NCBI RefSeq assembly: GCF_004369205.1
Contig: NZ_QFGA01000001.1
Coordinates: 1,054,001 to 1,118,000 of the forward strand
Direction of reading: 5' to 3'
Length of the DNA: 64,000 bases
Source of the DNA: Pelotomaculum schinkii
Lineage (GTDB): Bacteria; Bacillota; Desulfotomaculia; Desulfotomaculales; Pelotomaculaceae
Shown here: positions 18,648-27,734 of the stretch, in pieces
How the letters are laid out: every line of letters starts with the position of its first letter
Position numbering within the stretch: the stretch's first letter is position 1
Position numbers and translations under genes: made by a program
Notes under the pieces: generated by a model
Databases searched by the model: none
The model's input: only the letters and a program-made list of their open reading frames with translations
What the model was told of the DNA's origin: nothing

Positions 18648-20492
18648 TCAACAAATAACCACTTGATAATTTCTAAGCCAGGTGTCCACCTGGATCAGAT
18701 AGGCCAGGAACTGGGGACCCCTCATCAACTGGCCGAACCAGGGCCGGTCAAAGACGGCTGTTTCGGAGGCAGCCAGGGCGCGGACAGCTTCGATGTTGAT
18801 CAACCGGCGCAGGGGGGCTTCCCGGTCGTCCAATATTTCCAGCATCTTCCTGCTTACCGCCGCCAGATAGGATGGGTTGTGGGTTTTCGGGTAGGGACTT
18901 TTGCTCCGCTCCAGCACATCATCCGGCAGCAGTCCGGACATGGCCCGGCGCAGAATGCCCTTGGACATATGGTCGCAGTTTTTCATGGACCAGGGGATGT
19001 TCCAGACATACTCAACCAGGCGGTGATCACAGAAGGGTACCCGCACCTCAAGCCCCACGCCCATGCTCATGCGGTCCTTCCGATCCAGGAGGGTCTGCAT
19101 AAACCTGGTGATGTTGAGGTAGAAAATCTCGCGCATGCGGGCTTCCAGCGGCTCCTCGCCCTTTAAACGCGGCACTTCCCCGAGAGCGTCCTGGTAGCGC
19201 CCGGCGACATATTCTTCCGGCCTGATCAGATCTACCAGTTCGGCAGACAGGAACCCTGCCCGCTCCCGCACAAACTGAATCCAGGGAAAAGTGGCTTCAG
19301 TCAAGGCCGCACGGCTGCGAAACCAGGGATAGCCGCCGAAGACCTCATCGGCAGATTCACCGGAAAGGGCCACGGTGGCGTCTTTTTTTATTTCCCGGCA
19401 AAAAACAAACAGTGAAGAGTCGATATCCGCCATGCCGGGCAGGTCGTTGGCCAGTACCGCCGGGACCAGGGCCTCCGTCAGTTCAGGAGTATCTATTTCA
19501 ATCCGGTGGTGGCAAGTGCCGAGAAATTCAGAGACGCGTCTTACCCAGGGGGCGTCGGAATTGGGCTGAAAGTGGTCCGGCTTGAAAAACTGTTCGTTGT
19601 CCCGGTAATCGACGGAATAGGTGTGCAGGGTTCCCAGGCCGTCCCGTTTGAAGGCCCCCGCGGCAAGGGCGGTGATGATACTGGAGTCCAATCCGCCGGA
19701 CAGCAGCGTGCAGACGGGGACATCGGAAACCAGCTGGCGTTCCACCGCGTCACAAAAAAGGTTCCTGATCGTGGCCGCAGTTACTTCCAGGCTGTCTTCG
19801 TGCGGCTTGCTTTCCAGCGCCCAATAGCGGCGCAGGTGTATGCCGTTACGATCATAGAGCAGGCAATGCCCCGGCCTGATTTCCGCTACACCGCGGTAAA
19901 TCCCGTGGCCCGGCGTGCGGGAAGGCCCCATCACCAGGATTTCGGCCAACCCTTGCGGATCGACCTCAGGTTTAACCGCCGGGTGGGCCAGCAGCGCCTT
20001 TAGTTCGGAACCAAAGATAAAAAGCTCCCCTTTAAGAGCGTAAAAGAGCGGTTTGACACCCAAACGGTCGCGGGCCAGGAACAAACTCTGCTCGGCTTCC
20101 CCCCATACAGCAAAGGCGTAAATGCCGTTAAACTTCTCCACACATGCCGTCCCCCATTCAATGTAGGACAACAGAAGGACTTCCGTATCAGAATTGCGGG
20201 TGAGAAAAGTATGGCCCCGTGCTTCCAGCTCCTTTCTGAGATCCATAGTATTATAGAGCTCACCGTTATAGACGATGGTATAGACGCGCTCTCCCAGCCG
20301 CCGGGTCATCGGCTGCCCGCCTCCCTCCGGGTCAACTACAACCAGCCGTCGGTGGCCCAGGGCGGCATGGTCCGACAACCATTCTCCTTCCGCATCCGGC
20401 CCGCGCCGGGACAGCGTTTTAACCATTGCCTCCAGAGTTGGCCGCTGTTGGGTTAAGTTACCATCCCAGTCAACCCAGCCTGTTAATCCACA
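18648..20492 (-). CDS. asnB: Asparagine synthase (glutamine-hydrolysing)
   Basis: 614 aa from ATG 20492, chosen because the next codon is the catalytic Cys2 (MCGLTGW) and AAAGGGAG lies upstream; an upstream in-frame extension would bury this Cys. The class II glutamine amidotransferase domain (residues 1-200, with RRGPDAEGEW and YNGELYN) releases ammonia from glutamine. The synthetase domain (about 240-600) carries the PP-loop LLSGGLDSS and the ALSGESADEVFGGYPWF motif, and makes asparagine from aspartate and ATP via an aspartyl-AMP intermediate. AsnB homologues can also amidate cell-wall or natural-product substrates, so the exact role is less certain than the family. Confidence 0.93.
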   Translation of the reverse strand, partial: CGLTGWVDWDGNLTQQRPTLEAMVKTLSRRGPDAEGEWLSDHAALGHRRLVVVDPEGGGQPMTRRLGERVYTIVYNGELYNTMDLRKELEARGHTFLTRNSDTEVLLLSYIEWGTACVEKFNGIYAFAVWGEAEQSLFLARDRLGVKPLFYALKGELFIFGSELKALLAHPAVKPEVDPQGLAEILVMGPSRTPGHGIYRGVAEIRPGHCLLYDRNGIHLRRYWALESKPHEDSLEVTAATIRNLFCDAVERQLVSDVPVCTLLSGGLDSSIITALAAGAFKRDGLGTLHTYSVDYRDNEQFFKPDHFQPNSDAPWVRRVSEFLGTCHHRIEIDTPELTEALVPAVLANDLPGMADIDSSLFVFCREIKKDATVALSGESADEVFGGYPWFRSRAALTEATFPWIQFVRERAGFLSAELVDLIRPEEYVAGRYQDALGEVPRLKGEEPLEARMREIFYLNITRFMQTLLDRKDRMSMGVGLEVRVPFCDHRLVEYVWNIPWSMKNCDHMSKGILRRAMSGLLPDDVLERSKSPYPKTHNPSYLAAVSRKMLEILDDREAPLRRLINIEAVRALAASETAVFDRPWFGQLMRGPQFLAYLIQVDTWLRNYQVVIC

Positions 20493-20626
20493 CATAAAAA
20501 CCAAACACTCCCTTTCAATAATCACTTTCTTCCTTTGCCGGCGTCAACACACCTTGGATATCGCATTCAATACCGGACTTTTCTTGTTTGGTGATTGACG
20601 ACTGCCTGTCTCTATAGGAAAATGAA

Positions 20627-20659
20627 AGTCCCGAAAGAAGGGTTATTTCTTTCGGGACT
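20627..20659 (-). terminator. Strong terminator between the anti-sigma gene and asnB
   Basis: Perfect 13-bp stem (20627-20639 with 20647-20659) and 7-nt loop; on the minus strand it is followed by a T-rich tract. It shields asnB from upstream transcription. Confidence 0.85.
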
Positions 20660-20705
20660 CCGTTGTCCTCGTAATATTTTCTTTTTGTAAGTTTATGCTT
20701 CAAAC

Positions 20706-20770
20706 AAAAAAAGAGGGCATGGACACCCTCCTGGAAATTTTTATTCCCCATCCTGCTTGCCATGCCCCTT
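20706..20770 (-). terminator. Long hairpin with T-run just after the anti-sigma gene
   Basis: On the minus strand, an arm containing GGGGCATGG (near 20760-20769) pairs with CCATGCCCTC (near 20713-20722), followed by seven T residues. It starts about 17 bp beyond the anti-sigma stop codon and is likely its terminator. Confidence 0.65.
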
Positions 20771-20786
20771 TTAACCAGCATTTGCT

Positions 20787-21932
20787 CTATTGTATTGACA
20801 GCGCAATCTTTAAAATTTCTCCGCGGGGGAGGTCGCCTTCAACCGTAAACACCCACTCGCCACGCTGCCATCGGACAGTGGTATAAACACTTGAAGGGTC
20901 GCCTCCGGGGCTGGTTTCTTGCAGGCGGGCTTTGGCCCCGTTAAGATCAATGAATTGGCCGCCTTCTTCTCCAATCACGCCCGCCTCAGCAACCCGGCTT
21001 TGAGAAAGCGTAAAAGATTTATGGTCCGCTATCCGGTACCCCAGGCAAACTGTCCCGGTTTCCCAGGTTACGTCTTTCAGTTCGGCCTCAGGCGGCAGGT
21101 AGCCTGGTACCGCCGGAATGAACCCCACTTCCCGGGTGGCTTCCTGCAAGGTCCCCTGGGGCAAGGCAGCCCTGCTTGACATGAACAATTTGGCAGCGCC
21201 GGAGGATTGGCTGCTTGCCATGGGTATGCTCTGTTCCTCTATGTCGGGAGCCTGCGCCAGATCGGCGGCGCCATTTTCTTTCATGTTGAAAGACTCTCCG
21301 CCCCCTTGCCCGGGAGGCGCGTTCTTCCGGGCTGCAGCCTCCGCGTCCAGGTTATCTGCATCTCGCATAATAGTGGTCGCCTCATCAGCCAGCGGGGCCT
21401 TTTCAGTCACCAATGGACTGTCGGCCTTAGGCTGAGCTTCGGTCGTAGTACCGTCTTTGACAGTTGGCTGCTCTTGACCGGCGTCAGACAGGGGCGCCGG
21501 TTCAGTCTTACCCGCGCTCTCAGAAGCAGGCTGGCTTTCAGGCACGGACATCACCACAGCAGGGTTTTTGAGGGACGGGTCGAAGAGCTTGTAGTAACCA
21601 AAGAGTCCAACCGCAGCTACCAGCATTAGCATGGCCGCCGCCAAAGCCGGAGGCTGGAACAGACCAAACAGCTTTGCCTTCCCTGGCTGCCGCTTTTTCT
21701 CCCCGGCCAAGGCCTGCTCGATTCTTTGGCTAAGGTTGGAAGGGACCTCTATTTCCGTAACCATTTCAACGACGGTTGCCCTTAATATGTCATCCGCCTT
21801 TTTGGTCAGCTGGAATTCACCCCGGCAGTTCGGACATACAGCCAGGTGTGCCTGTACCTCATGTTCCTCCTTGGCAGAGAGTGACCTGTCAAGCAGGTCG
21901 TTAAATTTACGCATTATCTTCTCACAGCGCAT
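20787..21932 (-). CDS. Anti-sigma factor, zinc-finger type with DUF4367-like outer domain
   Basis: 381 aa. The N-terminal ZAS/zf-HC2 domain has the HEVQAHLAVCPNC zinc motif (H-x3-H-x3-C-x2-C form). One membrane span lies near residues 95-115 (LAAAMLMLVAAVGLFGYYKLF), followed by a long acidic, Pro/Ala-rich linker outside the membrane and a C-terminal domain (about 270-381) of the DUF4367/MucB-like kind (FIPAVPGYLPPEAELKDV). It would hold the ECF sigma factor at the membrane. It overlaps the sigma gene by 11 bp, the usual coupling of a sigma factor with its inhibitor. Confidence 0.82.
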   Translation of the reverse strand: MRCEKIMRKFNDLLDRSLSAKEEHEVQAHLAVCPNCRGEFQLTKKADDILRATVVEMVTEIEVPSNLSQRIEQALAGEKKRQPGKAKLFGLFQPPALAAAMLMLVAAVGLFGYYKLFDPSLKNPAVVMSVPESQPASESAGKTEPAPLSDAGQEQPTVKDGTTTEAQPKADSPLVTEKAPLADEATTIMRDADNLDAEAAARKNAPPGQGGGESFNMKENGAADLAQAPDIEEQSIPMASSQSSGAAKLFMSSRAALPQGTLQEATREVGFIPAVPGYLPPEAELKDVTWETGTVCLGYRIADHKSFTLSQSRVAEAGVIGEEGGQFIDLNGAKARLQETSPGGDPSSVYTTVRWQRGEWVFTVEGDLPRGEILKIALSIQ

Positions 21933-22476
21933 ACTCGTTCCCTCTCTCCAATTTTTCTCTAAGCAGGTTGCGCGCCGAGTTCAGCCTTGATTTGACGGTC
22001 CCGACCGGAATCCCCAGTACTTCTGCAACCTTCTGCACGCCAAAATCGTTTCCATAAAAGAGGGTGAGTACCAGGCGGTGCTCCGGGCTCAAGGTAGAGA
22101 TTGTTTCCTTCAGATCTAACCTCTGTTCCACTTCTGCCATATCCCCATTTCTCGTTACAGGGTTATTAGATATCTTATGCATCGCCAGGCTGTCCCGGTT
22201 CTGTTTGCGAAGCCTGTCATAGCATAGGTTTACCACAATCCTGTACAACCATGTTTTGAAAGAAGATTCCATACGGAAGGTATGCAGCTTGCGAAAACAG
22301 GTTAAAAAAGCCTCCTGGACCACATCCTCAACCTCGGTGTGGTCACGCAAAACCATGGACGCGGTGCGAAATGCATCGGCCGAATACAGTTGCACCAGTT
22401 GGGTAAAGGCATCACTATCACCTGATTGAGCTGCCCTGATCAGACTCGTTTCGGACAAAGTCCTATCTCCTGTCAT
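21922..22476 (-). CDS. ECF-type RNA polymerase sigma factor
   Basis: 184 aa with sigma region 2 (DAFRTASMVLRDHTEVEDVVQEAF, about residues 30-53) and region 4 (LSPEHRLVLTLFYGNDFGVQKVAEVLGIPVGTVKSRL, about 124-160); no region 1 or 3, so group IV (ECF). It would direct a small regulon in response to an envelope signal passed by the overlapping membrane-bound anti-sigma factor. Its targets cannot be told from this window. Confidence 0.9.
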   Translation of the reverse strand: MTGDRTLSETSLIRAAQSGDSDAFTQLVQLYSADAFRTASMVLRDHTEVEDVVQEAFLTCFRKLHTFRMESSFKTWLYRIVVNLCYDRLRKQNRDSLAMHKISNNPVTRNGDMAEVEQRLDLKETISTLSPEHRLVLTLFYGNDFGVQKVAEVLGIPVGTVKSRLNSARNLLREKLERGNEYAL

Positions 22477-22968
22477 CCCAATTTATCTTAAACGCTTTTT
22501 AGCGGCTTATAAATTTAGACGCACACTTTAGCCGCCGGGTTCATATGAATTCGGGGCGCTTGATACGTGGAGCAGATTGGCTTTGGATAGCTGCTTATTG
22601 ACATAGCTGACATTGAATGTCATAATGTTAATGGCAAATTATTCCTGGGAAGTGTGTCGGGAACACAGCAGGGTCCGGGAGCCCGCTACCGGTTCGATTC
22701 CGTGTCTTCCCTAAAAACAAGGAAGCCCTGGCTTTTAGCTGGGGCTCTCCGTTTTCCGGGTCGTTCCCCACGCCGCTATGCCGGCAAAGGATAAAAACAC
22801 TTTAACCCATTATAACTTAAAGGAGAACAATTAAGAGGAGGAAAATTTAGTTTGTACTTCATAAAGATTGAGGGATTATACGGGGATTGCTGATTATTAT
22901 AACTTGTGATAAGAGATCATGCGTTTCCGGGCTATGTGTGGAGGTACAATTACAAATAATGACCCATG
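22477..22968. other. Intergenic region between sigma operon and nifV
   Basis: Holds a 15-bp inverted repeat at 22608-22622, the tRNA-like cloverleaf at 22647-22711 and a hairpin just after it (about 22721-22748). No protein-coding gene is supported. Confidence 0.5.
22647..22711 (+). ncRNA. 65-nt tRNA-like cloverleaf (possible selC or tRNA relic)
   Basis: A 6-bp closing stem (22647-22652 with 22706-22711) encloses three contiguous hairpins: 22653-22667 (5-bp stem, CGGGA loop), 22668-22686 (GC-rich, one bulge) and 22688-22705 with a canonical T-loop TTCGATT. The third hairpin plus closing stem look like the T arm and acceptor of a tRNA, and the middle arm resembles a long variable arm as in tRNA-Ser or tRNA-Sec. 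Usual D and anticodon arms and a 3' CCA are missing, so this is either a degenerate tRNA, the 3' part left by element integration, or a distinct small RNA. The call rests on hand folding only. Confidence 0.4.
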
Positions 22969-23814
22969 TTAATTCGCAACCACAATTTCCGGACCATACA
23001 CGGCTGATGTGGCGCGTCCTGCCGCCTTGCCGACATAGTAACATAGCTGCTTGAGAAGTTTATTGTCAAACCCCAGGCCCAGCTTTTCAAAGTGGTTCAG
23101 TGCGGCGACTGCCTCCTCGAAGGAACAGTTGCCGGCACGTTCCCCGATGCCGTTTATTGTAGTGCTTAAATATTTGGCGCCGCCCTTATAGGCTGCCAGC
23201 GTGTTGGCGGTGGCCATGCCAAAGTCATTGTGGCCGTGAAATTCAATATCTATACCGGTTTCTGCTGCCAGCAGCTCAATTACCTGCCTGGTCCTGAAAG
23301 GCTCCAGCATTCCCACTGTATCTGCAAAGCGCAGCCGCGACGCTCCTTCCCGGCGGGCCTGACCGGCCAATTGGATCAAGAAGTCCAGGTCCGCCCTGGA
23401 CGCGTCTTCCAACCCCACCGTAACATTACAGCCGTGCTCCTTGGCGTAAGAAACGACCCTTCTCATGCTTTCGATTACCCAGAACCTGTCCTTTCGCAGT
23501 TTATGCTTGATATGGATGTCGGAGGCAGGCAATGTTATATGAGTATTTTTCACGCCGCAGGCCAGGGAAGCCTTAATGTCGCCAATAACCATCCTGTTCC
23601 AGGTGGATACGACGGCATTCAGTCTTAAACGGGAAATGGCTGCCACCGCCTCTATTTCCGGAGAACCCATGGCAGGAACGCCGGCCTCAATCTGACTTAC
23701 CCCCAGTTGATCCAGCATCCTGGCAATACAGACTTTTTCAATTACCGAAAATGCCACTCCCGGCGCCTGCTCGCCGTCACGCAGGGTGGTGTCCACAAAA
23801 TAAACTTTTTCCAT
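22969..23814 (-). CDS. nifV: NifV-type homocitrate synthase, catalytic barrel only
   Basis: 281 aa from ATG 23814, which has GGAGG 7 nt upstream. The TIM-barrel domain of the DRE-TIM family is complete: VDTTLRDGEQAPGVAFS at the start, then the late metal-binding EFHGHNDFGMATAN and NGIGERAGN motifs. It condenses acetyl-CoA with 2-oxoglutarate to homocitrate, the organic ligand of FeMo-cofactor. The protein lacks the about 100-residue C-terminal helical region of standard NifV/LeuA, like one of the split NifV subunits of clostridia. It has the same orientation as the nif operon but is separated from it by two IS110 elements. Confidence 0.82.
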   Translation of the reverse strand: MEKVYFVDTTLRDGEQAPGVAFSVIEKVCIARMLDQLGVSQIEAGVPAMGSPEIEAVAAISRLRLNAVVSTWNRMVIGDIKASLACGVKNTHITLPASDIHIKHKLRKDRFWVIESMRRVVSYAKEHGCNVTVGLEDASRADLDFLIQLAGQARREGASRLRFADTVGMLEPFRTRQVIELLAAETGIDIEFHGHNDFGMATANTLAAYKGGAKYLSTTINGIGERAGNCSFEEAVAALNHFEKLGLGFDNKLLKQLCYYVGKAAGRATSAVYGPEIVVAN

Positions 23815-24114
23815 ATAAACCTCCATTTCTCCGCCTACTGCGGGCGACACAAATAGGAATGAAAACCGGGATGTGCAGTAACCATCCTTTGGGTACAATA
23901 GCCTTGAAAGGCACACTACAAAGCACGGTGAGGTGAGTTGCAGACTGCCTCTTAGCTTAAATCAGTATGTAAACCAGTGTAAGGATCGCCTTTCAAGCAC
24001 AAATAAGTGGTGCCGCGAGGCCGCACGCTAATCATTGTTTTAGCTCAGCGTTAAATGTGTGGCGGTCCAGTCACTGTCTGCTCCCTCACGATTTCAACAC
24101 AAGGAGGGAGAAAT
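23815..24114. other. Intergenic region: nifV upstream side and left part of an IS110 element
   Basis: Contains inverted copies of a GCCTTGAAAGGC/GCCTTTCAAGC motif (about 23902 and 23988) and a small hairpin near 24014-24030. The left boundary of the IS110 element must lie here, but IS110 elements lack clear terminal repeats and I cannot place it. Confidence 0.4.
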
Positions 24115-25374
24115 TTGAAAGTCGTTTACCCCATCTGCTGTGGCATCGATGTACACAAGACATTTCTCGTCGCCACGCTCATCACAACTCAGGGCATCGT
24201 TCCCAGTTACAAGAAAAAGCGCTTTTCCACCTTCAACAATTCCATTCTGGCGTTCAAGCAATGGCTGATCGATAACAACTGCTTTGACGTTTGCATGGAG
24301 AGCACTGGGAAGTACTATATCCCCGTCTACAATTTGCTGGAATACAGCATCCACGTTACCGTCGCCAACCCCAAGTGGGTTGCCGCTGTTAAGGGCAACA
24401 AGGATGATGTCAAGGATTCCAAGTGGATTGGCGACCTGTTTCGTCTCGGTCTTGTACCCGGCAGCTTCATTCCTTCCAAGGATGTTCGCATCCTGCGGGA
24501 GTACACACGGTATCGTTTTAAGCTCGTTTCCTGCAAGTCCAGCGAGAAGAATCGCTTCCAAAACGCTTTTACCGTTTGCAATGTAGCCCTTGATGCTGTC
24601 GTTTCCGACATGTTTGGTAAATCTGCCTCATCCATCACGAACTACCTTGTAAACGCGGATTCCTTCGACCCAAAGTATTGCATTTCACTCCTGCAACGCT
24701 CCTTAAAAAAGAAAGCCGACGAAGTCATCGAATCCATTGAAGGCTTCCAAATGACCGGGGAACAAAAAGAACGCATCCGCTTCGTCCGTAGACATTTGGA
24801 TTTTGTGGAGCAACTCATTGCCGACCTCGATCAAACCATCACCGGTTTGGTTGAACCCTTTGAAAGCGCCATTACCCTGCTGTGTACCATTCCCGGAGTG
24901 GATCGCAACACTGCCATCACGATCCTCTCCGAGATCGGCACTGATATGTCTCAGTTCTCGTCCTCGAAGCGCTTGTGCTGTTGGGCGGGATTAGCGCCCG
25001 GCAACAACCAATCCGCCGGTAAAAAGAAGTCTGTTCGCATCACTAGAGCCGGAGTTTACCTCAAACCCGCTCTTGTGCAAGCGGCCCATGCCGCCGTGAA
25101 ATCCAAGACTTCCTCTTACTATCGCATCAAGTATGAGCGGATTGCCAAACGCAGAGGCAAGAAACGGGCCATTATCGCCATTGCCAGAATGATGCTCACT
25201 GCCGTTTATCACATGCTCCAAACCGGCGAAGTGTTTAATCCCTGCGACCTTTTTCAGGTCGATATACCGATAGAGCTTCGCAATAAGCAAAAGGAGAAAG
25301 CTTTGAGGCAGGCTGCCAAACTTTTGATTACCCAAGGCGTTATAAGCCCCCAGCATATCACGCTGCCCGCTTAA
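24115..25374 (+). CDS. IS110-family transposase (recombinase) 1
   Basis: 419 aa; TTG 24115 follows AAGGAGGG. The N-terminal DEDD (RuvC-like) domain begins GIDVHKTF with the first catalytic Asp near residue 11. The C-terminal Transposase_20 domain has LCTIPGVDRNTAITILSEIG (about 275-294) and the serine-containing AGLAPGNNQSAGKKK motif. IS110 enzymes act with an element-encoded structured bridge RNA. It is inserted between nifV and the NifB-like gene, on the opposite strand to nif. Confidence 0.92.
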   Translation: MKVVYPICCGIDVHKTFLVATLITTQGIVPSYKKKRFSTFNNSILAFKQWLIDNNCFDVCMESTGKYYIPVYNLLEYSIHVTVANPKWVAAVKGNKDDVKDSKWIGDLFRLGLVPGSFIPSKDVRILREYTRYRFKLVSCKSSEKNRFQNAFTVCNVALDAVVSDMFGKSASSITNYLVNADSFDPKYCISLLQRSLKKKADEVIESIEGFQMTGEQKERIRFVRRHLDFVEQLIADLDQTITGLVEPFESAITLLCTIPGVDRNTAITILSEIGTDMSQFSSSKRLCCWAGLAPGNNQSAGKKKSVRITRAGVYLKPALVQAAHAAVKSKTSSYYRIKYERIAKRRGKKRAIIAIARMMLTAVYHMLQTGEVFNPCDLFQVDIPIELRNKQKEKALRQAAKLLITQGVISPQHITLPA

Positions 25375-26289
25375 CCCATTCTACGCTCTGCTTCTGTTAG
25401 GGCTTGTTTGCTATACTCTTTTTTAACCTCAGGGGCCTTCAACCCTTGCTGTGAATGTTTTCACGCTATATCACCTCGTATAATAGTATTAGAACCACCG
25501 GACAACCAAAATTCCAATTGAGGGAAATATGGGTAATCCAGATAGGTTCGGGAACCGGTTCCCAAAGTACGGGTACCGAGACCAACAAAAATCATTTGCC
25601 TATTCCACAGCGGGTATGGTCCTGGTACCGGTCAGTCGCGCGACTACTGTATTGTGGAAATAGCCATTGAAGTGGTTGGTCAACAGTACCTGAAATATGG
25701 TGGTGATACTAAGACATTAAATAATCATACAATATCAACAATCCAAGCTCTGAACGCCATTGTGCGAATGGGCAGTGAAGTCCTCTTAGATGGGTATGGG
25801 TTGTTATGATGATAATAGCTTTTATGCCGGCCCCCCAGGTCACTGTTTAGCAGCTACCTTGGCCGGGCCGGTTTTCTGTTACCTTTTTTAGTGCATTGTT
25901 TTTCAAAATAATGATAAAATCCATCTTTGCGCGAAGGATGCGTAGCATCCGTAGAGCGCACGAATTAGTTTCGGTTATTTGTCAAGCAGTGTCTGGACAT
26001 GGGCGCCTTTTTACGGGACAATGTGACCAACAAGTTGGTATGGGGATATTTCTTCTTCCCCTCGTGGAGCCTTTAGGGTTACTACTTCGTGAAGCCTGTT
26101 ACCCTTGGTCCGCCGTCCTTTTCTAACCGCTGGTTGTACCCCCGGCTTTATGGTGATGGGATTTTGCAGCTTCCCATTCATGCACCCACCTGACCGGGTG
26201 AGTACTTATTACGAGGCTGAGTAAGGCGGTTCCCAAGGGCGCCCAGGTCCTGTACCTTGCTTGATTTCTTTTGGAGTGGAGGTGATCTT
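25375..26289. other. Spacer between two IS110 elements, including a structured upstream region
   Basis: About 25440-25850 shows broken coding-like fragments without a full gene. About 25905-26289, upstream of the second transposase, contains several hairpins (a perfect 6-bp one at 25937-25951, AGGGT/ACCCT arms near 26078 and 26100). In IS110-group elements this left-end noncoding region encodes the bridge RNA, so this is where to look for it. Confidence 0.45.
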
Positions 26290-27522
26290 TTGAGCAAACT
26301 TTTTGTCGGTATTGATGTTAGCCTGCGCAAAAACAATGTTCGCTGTATTAACAGCAATGGTGATACTGTACGTAAGTTTAACGTGCCCAATACTTTATCT
26401 GGAGCCCAAGCGCTGGTAGATCATGTTGCACAGGCTGCAGTACTCAACTCCTCGCAAGAGGTGGTGCTGGGCTTGGAGGCCACCTCCAATTATGGCTACC
26501 ACCTGGCCTCTTTCTTTAAAAGCTCGGATAAGATGGCCCCGTTTTCACCACAGGTCCATGTGCTAAATGCCCGTGTCGTACATCAGTTCAAGAAGTCTTA
26601 TAACGACCTCCCAAAAAACGACGACGTGGATGCCTGGGTTATTGCGGATAAGTTGCGCTTTGGTCGCCTCCCACAGGAGGTCTTTATGGATGAGCGTTTC
26701 CTTGCTTTACAACGGTTAACCCGTTCTAGATTTCACCTGGCGATGATGATTTCACGGGAGAAGACTTATTTTCTTAATAACCTTTTCTTGAAGTTCAGCT
26801 CTTTACGCCAGGAGAAAATTTTTTCTGACCAGTTTGGCGCTACGGCTATAGCAGTCGTGCAGGAATTTTTATCCCCGGATGAACTCGCCGCTATGCCACT
26901 GGAGAAACTGGTGTCCTTTCTGGAAGAGAAGAGCAAAAACCGTCTGGTAGACTCGGAAGGAGTAGCCAAGGCCCTGCAAAAGGCGGCCCGATCTTCCTAC
27001 CGTCTGAGCAAGTCTTTAGCTGACCCGGTAAATGCTTCTCTGGCCACCAGTATCAGTGTAATCAAGGCCATGCAGTCTGAGCTTAAAAAGTTGGACAAGC
27101 TGATTGCCAAACATCTGGAGGCGCTTCCTCAAACATTGAATTCCATCAAGGGTATCGGCCCAGTTTATGCCGCCGGTATCCTGGCTGAAGTTGGCGATAT
27201 CAAACGCTTTAAAAATCATAAGTCCCTGGCCAAATTTGCCGGGCTGGTATGGAATGAACAACAGTCGGGTGAGTGGAAGGCCGAGGATATCCGGCGTGTC
27301 CGCTCTGGCAACAAGTACTTGCGCTATTATCTTGTAGAGGCCGCTAACCTGATTCGGTTGCATGATCAGGAATATGGCTGTTTCTACCGGGTCAAGTACG
27401 ATGAAGCCCATACTCATAAACATAAAAGAGCCCTCGTCCTTACCGCAAGAAAATTGGTCCGGCTGGTTTATGCTTTGCTGCGCACGAACCAGCTTTATAC
27501 TCCCAGAAAGAGGGGTGATTAA
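26290..27522 (+). CDS. IS110-family transposase (recombinase) 2
   Basis: 410 aa; TTG 26290 with GGAGGTGAT upstream. DEDD domain starts FVGIDVSLRKNN; later acidic residues lie in GLEATSNYG and in KNDDVDAWVIAD. The C-terminal domain has LNSIKGIGPVYAAGILAEVGDI and a KFAGLVWNEQQSGEWK motif with the expected Ser. It is only distantly similar to the first IS110 enzyme, so the two elements are separate insertions and not duplicates. Confidence 0.92.
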   Translation: MSKLFVGIDVSLRKNNVRCINSNGDTVRKFNVPNTLSGAQALVDHVAQAAVLNSSQEVVLGLEATSNYGYHLASFFKSSDKMAPFSPQVHVLNARVVHQFKKSYNDLPKNDDVDAWVIADKLRFGRLPQEVFMDERFLALQRLTRSRFHLAMMISREKTYFLNNLFLKFSSLRQEKIFSDQFGATAIAVVQEFLSPDELAAMPLEKLVSFLEEKSKNRLVDSEGVAKALQKAARSSYRLSKSLADPVNASLATSISVIKAMQSELKKLDKLIAKHLEALPQTLNSIKGIGPVYAAGILAEVGDIKRFKNHKSLAKFAGLVWNEQQSGEWKAEDIRRVRSGNKYLRYYLVEAANLIRLHDQEYGCFYRVKYDEAHTHKHKRALVLTARKLVRLVYALLRTNQLYTPRKRGD

Positions 27523-27734
27523 TCGCCTCCCTTAGCTGGACCACCCTCTCAGACCCAGATATTGTAATTTTCTGGGCTTAGTTTGTTATATTCTTTTGTC
27601 TCGCATAATGAAATATTTTTTCCAATTCTTTTTTAAAGTGGGCTTGACATTTTACCGCTGGGCTTTTGCTCTATTACGATGGTTAAGGGTAAACGCATCC
27701 TTGCGCCTTTACCCTTATTCGCCCCTATAGCCAC

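Noticed and set aside
20515-20781. 88-codon open frame on the minus strand between the anti-sigma gene and asnB
   Set aside because: It runs through two strong terminators and its composition is not protein-like.
25455-25860. Protein-coding gene between the two IS110 elements
   Set aside because: Only short broken fragments in several frames, no start with ribosome binding site; probably relic sequence.
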